Shown: piece by piece, positions 45,631 to 57,818 of the stretch | Layout: every line of letters starts with the position of its first letter | Position numbering within the stretch: position 1 is the stretch's first letter | DNA from: Balaenoptera acutorostrata | Taxonomy: Eukaryota > Chordata > Mammalia > Artiodactyla > Balaenopteridae | Direction: 5' to 3' | DNA length: 64,000 bases | Assembly: GCF_949987535.1 (NCBI RefSeq) | Contig: NC_080067.1 | Coordinates: 46,684,910 to 46,748,909 of the forward strand | Made by a program: the position numbers and the translations under genes | The notes under the pieces: model-generated | The model's database searches: none | Told to the model about the DNA's origin: nothing | Seen by the model: only the letters and a program-made list of their open reading frames with translations

Positions 45631-48600
45631 TTAATATATTTGTTTTTCTCTTTCTGACTTAACTTCACTCTGTATGACAGTCTCTAGATCCATCCATGTC
45701 TCAACAAATGACCCAATTTTGTTCCTTTTTATGGCTGAGTAATATGCCATTGTATATATGTACCACAACTTCTTTATCCATTCATCTGTCAATGGGCATT
45801 TAGGTTGCTTCCATGACCTGGCAATTGTAAACAGTGCTGCAGTGAACATTGGGGTGCATGTGTCTTTTTGAATTATGGTTTTCTCTGCGTATATGCCCAC
45901 TAGTGGGATTCCTGGATCATATAGTAATTCAATTTTTAGTTTTATAAGGGACCTCCATACTGTTCTCCATAGTGGCTGTATCAATTTACATTCCCACCAA
46001 CAGTGCAAGAGGGTTTCCTTTTCTCCACACCCTGTCCAGCATTTGTTGTTTGTGGATTTTCTGATGATGCCTATTCTGACTGGTGTGAGGTGATACCTCA
46101 TTGTAGTATTGATTTGCATTTCTCTAATAATTAGTGACGTTGAGCAGCTTTTCATGTGCTTCTTGGCCATCTGTATGTCTTCTTTGGAGAAATGTCTATT
46201 TAGGTCTTCTGCCCATTTTTGGATTGGGTTGTTTCTTTCTTTAATATTGAGCTGCATGAGCTGTTTATATATTTTGGAGATTAATCCTTTGTCTGTTGAC
46301 TCATTTGCAAATATTTTCTCCCATTCTGAGGGTTGTCTTTTCATCTTGTTTATGGTTTCCTTTAATGTGCAAAAGCTTTGAAGTTTCATTAGGTCCCATT
46401 TGTTTATTTTTCTTTTTATTTCCATTTCTCTAGGCAGTGGATCAAAAAAGATCTTGCTGTGATTTATGTCAAAGAGTGTTCTTCCTATGTTTTCCTCTAA
46501 GAGTTAGATAGTGTCCCATCTTACATTTAGGTCTCGAATCCATTTTGAGTTTATTTTTGTGTATAGTGTTAAGGAGTGTTCTAATTTCATTCTTTTACAT
46601 GTAGCTGTCCAGTTTGCCCAGCACCACTTATTGAAGAGACTGTCTTTCCTCCATTATATATCCTTGTCTCCTTTGTCATAGATTAGTTGACCATAGGTGT
46701 GTGGGTTTATCTCTGGGCTTTCTATCTTGTTCCATTGATCTATGTTTCTGTTTTTGTGCCAGTACCATATTGTGTTGATTACTGTAGCTTTGTAGTATAG
46801 TCTGAAGTCAGGGAGTCTGATTCCTCCAGCTCCGTTTTTTTCCCTCAAGACTGCTTTGGCTATTCGGGGTCTTTTGTGTCTCCATACAAATTTTAAGATT
46901 TTTTGTTCTAGTTCCGTAAAAAATGCCATTGGTAATTTGATAGGGATTGCATTGAATCTGTAGATTGCTTTGGGTAGTATAGTCATTTTCACAATATTGA
47001 TTCTTCCAATCCAAGAACATGGTATATCTCTCCATCTGTTGGTATCATCTTTAATTTCTTTCATCAGTGTCTTAAAGTTTTCTGCATACGGGTCTTTTGT
47101 CTCTCTAGGTAGGTTTATTCCTAGGTATTTTATTCTTTTTGTTGCAATGGTAAGTGGGAGTGTTTCCATAATTTCTCTTTCAGATTTTTCATCATTAGTG
47201 TATAGGAATGCAAGAGATTTCTGTGCATGAATTTTGTATCCTGCAACTTTTCCAAATTCATTGATTAGCTCTAGTAGTTCTCTGGTGGCATTTTTAGGAT
47301 TCTCTATGTATAGTATCATGCCATCTGCAAACAGTGACAGTTTTACTTCTTCTTTTCCAATTTGTATTCCTTTTATTTCTTTTTCTTCTCTGATTGCCGT
47401 GGCTAGGACTCCGAAAACTATGTTAAATAATAGTGGTGAGAGTGGACATCCTTGTCTTGTTCCTGATCTCAGAGGAAATGCTTTCAGTTTTTCACCATTG
47501 AGAATGATGTTTGCTGTGGATTTGTCGTATATGGCCTTTATTATGTTGAGGTAGGTTCCCTCTATGCCCACTTTCTGGCGAGTTTTTATCATAAATGGGT
47601 GTTGAATTTTGTCAAAACCTTTTTCTGCATCTATTGAGATGATCATATGGTTTTTCTTCTTCAGTTTGTTAATATGGTGTATCACATTGATTGATTTGCA
47701 TACATTGAAGAAACCTTGCATCCCTGGGATAAATCCCACTTGATCATGGTGTATAATCCTTTTAATGTGTTGTTGGATTCTGTTTGCTAGTGTTTTGTTG
47801 AGGATTTTTGCATCTATATTCATCAGTGATATTGGTCTATAATTTTCTTTTTTTGTAGTATCTTTGTCTGGTTTTGGTATCAGGGTGATGGTGGCCTCAT
47901 AAAATGAGTTTGGGAGTATTCCTTCCTCTGCAATTTTTTGGAAGAGTTTGAGAAGGATGGGTGTTGGCTCCTCTCTAAATGTTTGATAGAATTCACCTGT
48001 GAAGCCATCTGGTCCTAGACTTTTGTTTGTTGGAAGATTTTTAATCACAGTTTCATTACTTGTGATTGGTCTGTTCATATTTTCTATTTCTTCCTGGTTC
48101 AGTCTTGGAAGGTTATACCTTTCTAAGAATGTGTCCATTTCTTCCAGGTTGTCCATTTTATTGGCATAGAGTTGCTTGTAGTAGTCTCTTAGGATGCTGT
48201 GTATTTCTGCAGTGTCTGTTGTAACTTCTCCTTTTTCATTTCTAATTTTATTGATTTGAGGCCTCTCCCTCTTTTTCTTGATGAGTCTGGCTAATGGTTT
48301 ATCAATTTTGTTTATCTTCTCAAAGAACCAGCTTTTAGTTTTATTGATCTTTGCTATTGTTTTCTTTGTTTCTATTTCATTTATTTCTGTTCTGATCTTT
48401 ATGATTTCTTTCCTTCTGCTAACTTTGGGTTTTGTTTGTTCTTCTTTCTCTAGTTCCTTTAGGTGTAAGGTTAGATTGTTTGAGATTTTTCTTGTTTCTT
48501 GAGGCAGGCTTGTATACCTATAAACTTCCCTCTTAGAACCGCTTTTGCTGTATCCCATAGGTTTTGGATTGTCATGTTGTCATTGTCATTTGTCTCTAGG

Positions 48601-49414
48601 TATTTTTTCATTTCCTCATTGATTTCTTCAGTGATCTCTTGGTTATTTAGTTACGTATTGTTTAGCCTCCATGTGTTTGTGTTTTTTACGTTTTTTTCCC
48701 TGTAATTCATTTCTAATCTCATAGCGTTGTGGTCAGAAAAGATGCTTGATATGATTTCAATTTTCTTAAATTTACTGAGGCTTGATTTGTGACCCAAGAT
48801 GTGATCTATCCTGCAGAATGTTCCGTGCCCACTTGAGAAGAAAGTGTAATCTGCTGTTTTTGGATGGAATGTCTTATAAATATCAATTAAATCTATCTGG
48901 TCTATTGTGTCATTTAAAGCTTCTGTTTCCTTATTAATTTTCTGTTTGGATGATCTGTCCATTGGTGTAAGTGAGGTGTTAAAGTCCCCCACTATTATTG
49001 TGTTACTGTCGATTTCCTCTTTTATAGCTGTTAGCAGTTGCCTTATGTATTGAGGTGCTCCTATGTTGGGTGCATATGTATTTATAATTGTTATATCTTC
49101 TTCTTGGATTGATCCCTTGATCATTATGTAGTGTCCTTCCTTGTCTCTTGTAACATTCTTTATTTTAAAGTCTATTTTATCTGATATGAGTATAGCTACT
49201 CCAGCTTTGTTTTGATTTCCATTTGCATGGAATATCTTTTTCCATCCCCTCACTTTCAGTCTGTATGTGTCCCTAGGTCTGAAGTGGGTCTCTTGTAGAC
49301 AGCATATATATGGGTCTTGTTTTTGTATGCATTCAGCAAGCCTGTGTCTTTTGGTTGGAGCATTTAATCCACTCACATTAAGGTAATTATCGATATGTAT
49401 GTTCCTATGACCAT
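45631..49414 (-). pseudogene. L1 ORF2 (endonuclease + reverse transcriptase), disabled
   Basis: Start ATG at 49414. A 1-nt loss near 49378 shifts the frame. The endonuclease domain is then open for 241 codons (49376-48651) with QETHFRPRDT, TYAPNIGAPQ, GDFNTSL and FSDHNAM, the AP-endonuclease-like active-site motifs. A stop at about 48650 ends it. The RT part is open for 634 codons (48558-46654): [44 protein letters not shown], and the catalytic box FADG (47320-47331) instead of FADD. After stop/frame changes at about 46500-46650, the C-terminal region is open again (46425-45631) with [17 protein letters not shown] near the zinc knuckle. The catalytic-Asp loss, frameshift and stops make it inactive. 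Confidence 0.92.
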
Positions 49415-49496
49415 TTTCTTAATTGTTTTGGGTTTGTTTTTGTAGGTCCTTTTCTTCTCTTGTGTTTCCCACTTAGAGAAGTTCCTTTAGCATTTG

Positions 49497-50424
49497 TTAT
49501 AGAGCTGGTTTGGTGGTGCTGAGTTCTCTTAGCTTTTGCTTGTCTGTAAAGCTCTTGATTTCTCCATCGAATCTGAATGAGATCCTTGCCGGGTAAAGTA
49601 ATCTTGGTTGTAGGTTCTTCCCATTCATCTCTTTAAGTATATCATGCCACTCCCTTCTGGCTTGTAGAGTTTCTGCTGAGAAATCAGCTGTTAACCTTAT
49701 GGGAGTTCCCTTGTATGTTATTTGTCTTTTTTCCCTTGCTGCTTTCAATAATTTTTCTTTGTCTTTAATTTTTGCCAATTTGATTACTATGTGTCTCAGT
49801 CTGTTTCTCCTTGGGTTTATCCTGTATGGGACTCACTGTGCTTCCTAGACTTGGGTGGCTATTTCTTTCCGATGTTAGGGAAATTTTTGACTATAATCTC
49901 TTCAAATATTTTCTCTGGTCCTTTCTCTCTCTCTTCTCCTTCTGGGACCCCTATAACATGAATGTTGTTGTGTTTAATGTTGTCCCAGAGGTCTCTTAGG
50001 CTGTCTTCATTTCTTTGCATTCTTTTTTCTTTATTCTGTTCCGCAGCAGTGAATTCCACCATTCTGTCTTCCAGGTCACTTGTCCGTTCTTCTGCCTCAG
50101 TTATTCTGCTATTGATTCCTTCTAGTGTAGTTTTGATTTCAGTTATTGTATTGTTCATCTCTGTTTGTTCTTTAATTCTTCTAGGTCTTTGTTAAACATT
50201 TCTTGCATTTTCTCTGTCTTTGCCTCCATTCTTTTTCCGAGGTCCTGGATCATCTTCACTATCATTATTCTGAATTCTTTTTCTGGAAGGTTGCCTATCT
50301 CTACTTCATTTAGTTGTTTTTCTGGGGTTTTCTTGTTCTGGGGGTTTCTTGTTCCTTTATCTGGTACATAGCCCTCTGCCTTTTCATCTTGTCTTTCTTT
50401 CTGTGAATGTGGTTTTTGTTCCAC
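49497..50424 (-). pseudogene. L1 ORF1 (RNA-binding chaperone), disabled
   Basis: Three open pieces read in order on the minus strand. 50424-50155 is the basic N-terminus through KEFRIMIVKMIQDLGKRMEA. 50158-49859 is the coiled coil (heptad-like IKTTLEGINSRITEAEERTS) through GVPEGEEREKGPEKIFEEII. 49778-49497 is the C-terminal domain (ITYKGTPIRLTADFSAETLQ, LQPRLLYPARISFRFDGEIK). The first two overlap out of frame near 50156, so a small indel separates them. A stop follows GKK at 49859. ORF1p normally trimerises and coats L1 RNA. This copy cannot make full-length protein. Confidence 0.88.
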
Positions 50425-50683
50425 AGGCTGCAGGATTGTAGTTCTTCTTGCTTCTGCTGTCTGCCTTCTGGTGGATGAGGCTGTCTAAGAGGCTTGTGTA
50501 AGTTTCCTGATGGGAGGGACTGGTGGTGGGTAGAGCTGACTGTTGCTATGGTAGGCAGAGCTCAGTAAAACTTTAATCCATTTGACTGCTGATGGGGCTG
50601 GGTTCCCTCCCTGTTGGTTGTTTGGCCTGAGGCACCCCAACACTGGAGACTACCTGGGCTCTTTGGTGGGGCTAATGACAGAC

Positions 50684-50805
50684 TCTGGGAGGGCTCACGC
50701 CAAGGAGTACTTCCCAGAAATTCTGCTGCCAGTGTACTTGTCCGCACGGTGAGCCACAGCCACCCCCCACCTCTGCAGGAGACCCTCCAACATTAGCAGG
50801 TAGGT
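50684..50805 (+). promoter_or_regulatory. L1 5'-UTR antisense exon-like segment ending in a splice donor
   Basis: On the strand opposite to L1 transcription, 50684-50799 is homologous to the first part of the retrocopy at 28943-29070. Homology stops at cattagcag, and the next bases here are gtaggt (50800-50805), giving CAG|GTAGGT, a near-consensus 5' splice site. The direction is outward through the L1 5' end, as for antisense-promoter transcripts described for human L1. The promoter itself cannot be located by eye. Confidence 0.45.
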
Positions 50806-51429
50806 CTGGTTCAGTCTCCTCTGGGGTCACTGCTCCTTCCCCTGGGTCCCAATGCGCATAATACTTTGTGTGTGCCCTCCAAGAATGGAGTCTCTATTTC
50901 CCCCAGTCCTGTCAAAGTCCTTCAATCAAATCCCACTAGGCTTCAAAGTCTGATTCTCTAGGAATTCCTCTTCCCGTTGCCAGACCCCCAGGTTGGGAAG
51001 CCTGACGTGGGGCTGAGAACCTTCACTCCAGTGGGTGGACTTCTGTGGTATAAGTGTTCTTCAGTCTGTGAGTCACCCACCCAGCAGTTATGGGATTTGA
51101 TTTTTCTGTGATTGCGCCCTTCCTACCGTCTCACTGTGGCTTCTCCTCTGTCCTTGGACGTGGGGTATCTTTTTTGGTGAGTTCCAGTGTCTTCCTGTCG
51201 ATGATTGTCCAGCAGCTAGTTGTGATTCTGGTGTTCTCACAAGAGGGAGTGAGAGCATGTCCTTCTACTCTGCCATCTTGGTTCCTGGTCCTGTTCATTA
51301 TTTAATTTCTTCAGTGGGACACAATACTTTTTTCCTTCTTAACTTTATAAGCAATTGAGAAATAAAACAAAGGAGACAATCAAGTAGCAATCAAAGTAAC
51401 AGCTTCATTTTGATAAAGCTGATTGAGGA

Positions 51430-52160
51430 ACCTGATTTTAACATGACCAGGCATTTCAGGGAAGAGGAAATAGAAATATCTCTTTAAAAGCTGCTCAACC
51501 TCATTACTGATCAAGCAAATGCAAATTAAAACCACCATGAGACACCATTTTATCTATATCAGATTAGCAAAAATTAAAAAGCTGGCAATATAAAGTGTTG
51601 CTAAAGATGTGGAGCAACAAGAGTTCTGCAGTTGAGCATGTGATTTGGTAGAAGCATTTTGAAAAATAATTTGGCACTGTTTAGCAAAGTTGAAAATGTG
51701 CACATGCCATGACCCAACAGACCCATCTTCTGGGTTTTTTTCTTAGAGAAATATGTATATTTGTATCAGAAGACATGTGCAAGAATATTTGTAGTCACTT
51801 GCTTATAATTAGAAAAGAAAAACTGGAAGCAAAAGTACTTATCACCGGGAAAATGGATAAATAAATATGGTATGTACAATTAAAGGAATACAATAAATCA
51901 GTGAAAATGAACAGATTACAGCTACATATGTCAACATAGGTAAATCTCAAGAACATAATATTAGATGAAAAAAGCAAGTTGAAGAAGAATATATAAAGAA
52001 GGGTTCTATTTTTGAAAAGTTAAAACATGACTAAACTAAACAATATATTCCTTAGAGAGCCATCCTTATGTGATTAAACTGTAATGAAAAGCAAGGGAAT
52101 TGGAAAGACCAACTTCAGGGTGGGAGGGAGCAGGAGGAGGTCAGGGAAGGGCATGCTAAA
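51430..52160 (+). mobile_element. Old L1 (L1M/HAL1-like) ORF2 end and 3' part
   Basis: Diverged L1 coding text: gctgctcaacctcattactg, atgcaaattaaaaccaccat, gcacatgccatgacccaaca, ggataaataaatatggtatg, gaaaatgaacagattacagc. All frames are broken. It lies next to the 5' end of the young L1. Confidence 0.7.
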
Positions 52161-52559
52161 GTCTTCCCAGTCACTCTGGCGGTGCAGCCTTAGCGCACTG
52201 CACTGGTTTTGTAGGATATTTAGATTGCCTTTGGCTGTTGTGGTGCTTAATTGACGTTTTCGTTAGGTCTGAGTATCCTTGATAAGAAAAAGAAAAGGAT
52301 CTTCTTTTGTTGGTGTGGAGAGAGGAGTTTCAAGCTCCACAACCTCCAGGCAACTGCCCAGACTCCCATCACTCTGGTATCTCATTTACCTATAATTCTT
52401 CCATAAATAAGTTTGTGGATTCCTGGCCCACAATAAGGGAAATATCTTTTAATGACTAACAAACAATAAAAATCTGAAACACAAGGGAAAGTCTATACCT
52501 TTTTCTATTAAGTGATGAATGAGTTGGCCCTCCTTTGGCACTTGTCAGAACCTCCTGTG
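52161..52559. other. Stretch without a recognised repeat
   Basis: Unique-looking. No gene supported. Confidence 0.4.
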
Positions 52560-53103
52560 GTAGTCAGAACTCTAAGATGGTCCCAAGATTCCAGCACCCT
52601 GGTGTACACACCCTGTATAATTCCCTCCCCTTGAGTGTGGGAGGGACGTGCAAATATGCTGGGCTAGTGGCTCCCTTTTTGGGCTATTTCATATGAGCAA
52701 GGTGATGGGGCAGTCATCGCCTACTACTCCTGCTGGCTTTGAAGCTACCACGTTGTAAGAGGCCCGTGTGACCAGGAACTAAGGGTGACCTCTAGGAGTT
52801 GACAGGGACCCCACCCCCACCCCGCCAACAGCCAACAATAAAATGAGAGCCTCAGTCCTATAACTTCAAGGAACTGAATTCTGCCATCAGCTTGAATGAG
52901 CTTGGAGAGGACACCAAGGTCCAGATGAGAACCACAGTTCTGTTGATACCTTGGCTGCACCCTTGGGAGACTCTTGAGCAGAGGACCCAGTAGAGCTATG
53001 CCCAGACTCCTGGGACCTAAATAAATTGTGCAGTAATAAATGTGTGTTGTTTTAAGCTGCTGAATTTGCAATAAATTGTTACACAGCAAGGGAAAATGAC
53101 TAC
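52560..53103 (+). mobile_element. MLT1-type MaLR LTR
   Basis: Starts gtggtagtcagaactctaag then atggtcccaagattccag. Contains ctccccttgagtgtgggagg, gctggctttgaagctaccac and gcagaggacccagtagagct. Ends taataaatgtgtgttgtttt and gttacacagcaagggaaaat. AATAAA motifs (about 53020-53040) are the LTR poly(A) signal. The 145-codon minus-strand ORF at 52745-53182 is a chance frame in this LTR. Confidence 0.8.
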
Positions 53104-53419
53104 ACCCCCTATTATTGTGTCTAACTGCTGCAAAGCCTAGGCTGCCAACCTGTTTTGGCCCTCCTTTCTTTCCTTTCCTCACATTTCCATAAAGTTATCA
53201 GTTTCTCGGTCCAAGCCAGAATTGATATCCTCTTTGATCATGACAAAGAAAAAAGAATGCCACAGTTTAAAGCCTGTACTCCAGACATCCTGCCTCCGCC
53301 TCTCCCCAAGAAACACCCTCATCGTGTGCCAGAGACAGGCTGCCGACACTAGCACTGCTCACTAGGCAAGACAAGTCAAATGTCCTTCCTTTTCTCCTAC
53401 CTTTCCCTTTCTTCCCTTC

Positions 53420-53600
53420 CTTCAGGAACATTTTTTGAGCAGAAGCTCTGCTATGTCCCATGCTTGCAGAGATAAAGACAATGCAGTCTTTTTAAGGAGC
53501 TCACTATTTAATGGTGGAGACAAATTACCACATGGTAATTTCTGTGCTCTTCGACTAGCAGCTCAAGAGTGGGAGAGAGAAGAAGGTAATTATGCTGGAA
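53420..53600 (-). mobile_element. Possible L2 3' fragment
   Basis: Reverse L2-like text: tgagcagaagctctgctatg, agagataaagacaatgcagt, aaggagctcactatttaatg. Diverged and short, so uncertain. Confidence 0.4.
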
Positions 53601-55035
53601 TCTCTTCCTTTCCCTGTGGTCACACATCCACTCTCTCCATTTTCTCATGCACACTCATTAGCATCCTATAAAAATAAAATCTTTGGGTTCAGTAGAGGTT
53701 GATTCTCTGTTTGAATCACTAAATTGCTGTTCAGAAGTGACGAGGTTCTTTTAAACTGATTTATGAATCATTGCGTAGCAGGAGAGCAGGTTGTGGAGGA
53801 AGCAGATTTGGTGTTTAGGCCTGCATTTCCCTGTAAGTTTGAGCCAGGCCATTGATGATATCTTGTGTGCTTTCCAAGGGTGGAGTTTGTTTATCCTAAG
53901 TCAGTTGAATGTGATTTCGGAAACACCATCCTGAAACATTAAAAGTGGCAGGAGTACAAAACAATCATTTGTCACTAATGCCTGCAGCTGCTACTGTGGC
54001 TGATGCTTCTAGTTTTATAATTAGAGTTTTTTACGCTCGCAGCGCGTCTTAAATACAGAAATGCCGCGTTCAACAGGAAGTCACTCATCAGCTCTTCTGA
54101 CAATTACGTATTCTAGATTGCAGCAGCATATCTGGGCAATTTCAACCAAAGGTAGATGAATGTGAGGAAAATAAGTTGCTGCCATCCGAAGGAATTTGTT
54201 TACAAGTACTTAGAATTTCAAGTTAAAATGGGGTCCTTTCAAAGTCCCTGGATCACAGTTGAGGAAAAGCAAGCACAGAACTAAGCAAACCCAAACATTT
54301 CTTCTACTCTTTTAAACCTCAAACCTATGTCCAGTTACTTAGAGGTGGCATTTCTAAAAAAAAAAAGAAACCCCCAAAAACAAAAACACAATATAAAAAC
54401 AGTGATAGAAAAGAGCTTAATATTGGCCTTTGGCTCAAGGACTGGTTTTATTGCTGTCCTCTTAGCAATGTTCTGAAATAAATTGCTTGATGCCTCTGTG
54501 GAGGGAACATTCAGAAGGTGAAGAGGCCCCCAGAGGCATTCTGTTGTTTAGGATTGAGCTTTCCTGACTGTGCTCCGTAAGATATTACATAAAAGTCCAC
54601 TTAGGTCGATCCTTTCATTTCGCTTCACAGTGATCATTTTGCTATCCAAGCTTCAACTACAGACACCGTTACTGATGTTGCAACCCTCTGCATCTCCGTC
54701 TGCATTTGACTTCAGTTGGATAAATGTGGCCATGTGCTACCATACATGCAGAAACTAGAATGAAGGGGGAAGAGAGAGGCAGCCTCTGTACAACACATAC
54801 AGTCCAGATTGAGGGGGACCATGTAAACAGCTGCAGAAAGGGCGAGACAATGAAAGGAAACATCACAGACTCCCAGCTGGGGTGCTTAGCTTCTAGCTGA
54901 CAATTACATTACTTCTACCAGATTTAGTTTTCTAGAGGAACAGATTTGGTGTCTGACACCACATTTTGCTTCTTAGCAAAGATTATTAAGGATCTCAGGA
55001 GATGCCAGAGTAAAAGCATATATAAAATATATGCT
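53601..55035. other. Unique stretch with CpG-containing core
   Basis: No repeat recognised. Around 53990-54150 there are CpGs (tttacgctcgcagcgcgtct, aaatgccgcgttcaacagga) in otherwise CpG-poor DNA. An A-rich patch lies at 54357-54390. Short ORFs (54570-54866) have no family features. Confidence 0.4.
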
Positions 55036-56317
55036 TTTGGAGTGTCCAAGTCAGTGGTTCGTGGTATATTCACAGACCACTCTTCAATTTTAGAATATTT
55101 TCATCACCCTCAAAAGAAACCCTGTACCCTTTAGTAGCCATTCCCTGTTCTTCCACCTCCGTACCCTCCAGCCCTAGGCAACCACTAAACTACTTTCTAT
55201 CTTTGTAAGTTTGCCTGTTTTGGACATTTCATATACATGGAATCAATTTGAGATCTCTCGTGGCTGGTTTCTCTCATTTAGCACAATGATGTTTTCAAAG
55301 TTCATCTGTGTTATAGCATCTAACAGTCCTCCATTCCTTCTTATAGCTTAATAATATTCCATTGTATGGATATCCACATCTTGTTTATCCATTCATCAAT
55401 TGATGGACAATTAGGTTGTTTCCACTGTTGAGATATTATGAATACCCAGTATGTAAACTATGTACAAGTTTTTGTGTGGACATATTTTCATTTCTCTTAG
55501 GTGTATACCTAGGAGTGCAATTGCTGGGTCTCATGATAACTCCATGTTTAACTTTTTCAGAAACTACTAAACTGTTTTCCAAAGTGGTTGCATCATTTCA
55601 TATTCCTACCAGAAATGTATGAGGGTTCCAATTTCTCCGCATCCTTGCCAACAGATGTTATTGTCTATTTAATTTTACCTGTCATAGTAGGTATGAAGAG
55701 GTATCTTACTGTGGATTTCCATTTCCCTAATGTTGAGCATCTTTCTATGTGTCTATTGGCCATTTGTACATCTTCTTTGGAGAAAAGTTTGCCCACTTTA
55801 AAATTGGATTGTCTTTTTATTGTTGAGTTGTAAAAGTTTTTTATGTATTCTAGATACAAATTCCTTGTCAGATATATGCTTTGCAAATATTTTCTCCCAT
55901 TCTGTGGGTTGTCTTTCCCTTATTTGTTGATGTCCTTTGAAGCCAAAGGTTTTTAATTTTGAAGTCCAATTTATCTATCCACTTGTGTTTTGCTGTTACA
56001 TCTAAGAAACCATTGCCTAATACAAGGTTACAAAGGTTTATCTCTATGTTTTCTTCTGAGAGTTTCATAGTTTTAATTCTTATATTTAGATCTATGACCC
56101 ATTTTAAGTTAATTTTTGTAGATAGTGTGAGGTAAGGATCCACATGGATCCATCTTATTTGTAGCACATGTGGTTATCCAGTTGTCCCACCACTTGAAGA
56201 AACTACTTTTTCCCCATTGAATTATCTTGGGGCTCTTGTCAAAAATCAATTGACCATAAGAATAAGGGTTTATTTTTGACACTCAATTATATTCCATTGA
56301 TTTGTATGTCCATCTTT

Positions 56318-56449
56318 TTTTTTTTTTTTAAATATATATATATATATATAATTTTATTTATTTATTTATTTTTGGCTGTGTTGGGTCTTCGTTTCTGCGC
56401 GAGGGCTTTCTCTAGCTGCGGCAAGCAGGGGCCACTCTTCATCACGGTG
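56318..56449 (-). mobile_element. 5'-truncated CHR SINE
   Basis: Tail and body only (tttggctgtgttgggtcttc, tctctagctgcggcaagcag). It stops at cttcatcacggtg, so the tRNA-like head with its promoter is missing. Perfect 15-bp TSD tgtatgtccatcttt at 56303-56317 and 56450-56464. Its tail contains a (TA)n stretch. Confidence 0.9.
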
Positions 56450-56482
56450 TGTATGTCCATCTTTATGTCAATATCACACTTT

Positions 56483-56793
56483 TTTTTTAAACGTTTCTTT
56501 AATTAATTTATTTTATTTATATTTATTTTTTGGCTGTGTTGGGTCTTCATTTCTGTGCAAGGGCTTTCTCCAGTTGCGGCGAGCGGGGGCCACTCTTCAT
56601 CGCGGTGTGCGGGCCTCTCACTGTCGCGGCCTCTCCAGTTGCGGAGCACAGGCTCCAGACGCGCAGGCTCAGTAGTTGTGGCTCACGGGCTTAGTTGCTC
56701 CGCGGCATGTGGGATCTTCCCAGACCAGGGCTCGAACCCGTGTCCCCTGCATTGGCAGGCAGACTCTCAACCACTGCACCACCAGGGAAGCCC
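56483..56793 (-). mobile_element. CHR SINE
   Basis: Full-length copy in reverse: tail, ttggctgtgttgggtcttca, 'agttgcggcgagcgggggcc', gggctcgaacccgtgtcccc, ending ccaccagggaagccc. TSD aatatcacacttt (56470-56482) and aatatctcacttt (56794-56806). It inserted 34 bp away from the truncated SINE, in the same orientation. Confidence 0.92.
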
Positions 56794-56964
56794 AATATCT
56801 CACTTTGATTACTGTAGCTTTGTAGTAAGTTGTGAAGTTGAGAAGTCTGAGTCCTCCAACTTGTTCATTTTTTAACATGGCTATTCTGGGTCCTTTGTAC
56901 TACCATATCAATTTTAGAAGCAGCTTGCCAATTTCTGGCCCCCAAAAAACAGCTGTATGTAAAT

Positions 56965-57786
56965 CAGTGAAATTATTACGCTCCCTCACACCATACACAA
57001 AGATAAACTCAAAATGGCTTGAAGACCTAAATATAAGACATGACACCATAGAACTCCTAGAAGAGAACATAGGCAAAACATTCTCAGACATAAATCGTAG
57101 CAATATTTTCTTAGGTCAGTCTCCCTAGGCAAAAGAAATAAAAGCAAAAATTAACAAGTAGGACCTAATCGATCTTAAAAGCTTTTGCACAGCAAAGGAA
57201 ACCATCAACAAAAAGACAACCTACTGAATGAGAGAAATTATTTGCAAATGGTGACTGACAAGGGCTTAATATCCAAAATACAACTCATACAACTCAATAT
57301 CAAAAAAAAAAAAAGCCAATCAAAAAATGGGCAGAAGACCTAAGCAGACACCTCTCCAAACAAGACATACAGGTGACCAACAGGCACATGAAAAGCTGCT
57401 CAATGTTGCTAATTATTAGAAAAATGCAAATCAAAACTATAATGAGGTATCACCTCACACCGGTCAGAATGGCCATCATTAAAAAGTCTACAAATAATAA
57501 ATGCTGGGAAGGGTGTGGAGAAAAGGCAACCCTCCTACACTGTTGGTGAGAATGTAAATTGGTGTAGCCACTATGGAAAACAGTATGGAAGTTCCTTAAA
57601 AATCTAAAATAGAGCTACTTTATGATCCAGCAATCCCACTCCTGGGCATATATCCAGAAAAGAGGCAAATTAATTTGAAAAGACACATGCACCCCAGTGT
57701 TCATAGCAGCACTGTTTACAATAGCCAGGACATGGAAACAACCCAAGTCCCAGCAACAGACAATTGGTTAAGAAGATGTGGTGTAT

Positions 57787-57818
<32 letters not shown>

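Larger units (their letters stand above)
45389..51290 (-). mobile_element. Nearly full-length L1 (5' UTR, ORF1, ORF2, 3' UTR)
   Basis: About 5.9 kb, the usual L1 length. Reading leftwards: 5' end near 51290 (ggaaccaagatggcagagta on the minus strand), a GC-rich 5' UTR of about 0.86 kb, ORF1 (50424-49497), ORF2 (49414 to about 45631), then a 3' UTR ending in the text shared with the stubs at 2.3 and 7.8 kb, with a short T-rich tail on the + strand. Both ORFs are broken but long pieces remain open, so it is the youngest-looking L1 here. I could not find a convincing TSD. Confidence 0.9.
55036..56955 (-). mobile_element. Old L1 (L1M-type), antisense, with two SINEs inside
   Basis: Reverse L1 text runs from the 3' UTR (ccctgtaccctttagtagcc, ctaggcaaccactaaactac, ttccattgtatggatatcca) into ORF2 (ttctcccattctgtgggttg, ccattttaagttaatttttg). 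After two SINEs it continues with ttactgtagctttgtagtaa and gaagtctgagtcctccaact. Frames are heavily broken. It ends where a young L1 of opposite orientation begins. Confidence 0.8.

Noticed and set aside
45385..51305. TSD around the nearly full-length L1
   Set aside because: No convincing direct repeat between the left and right flanks was visible.
52745..53182. 145-codon minus-strand ORF
   Set aside because: It lies antisense in an MLT1 LTR.
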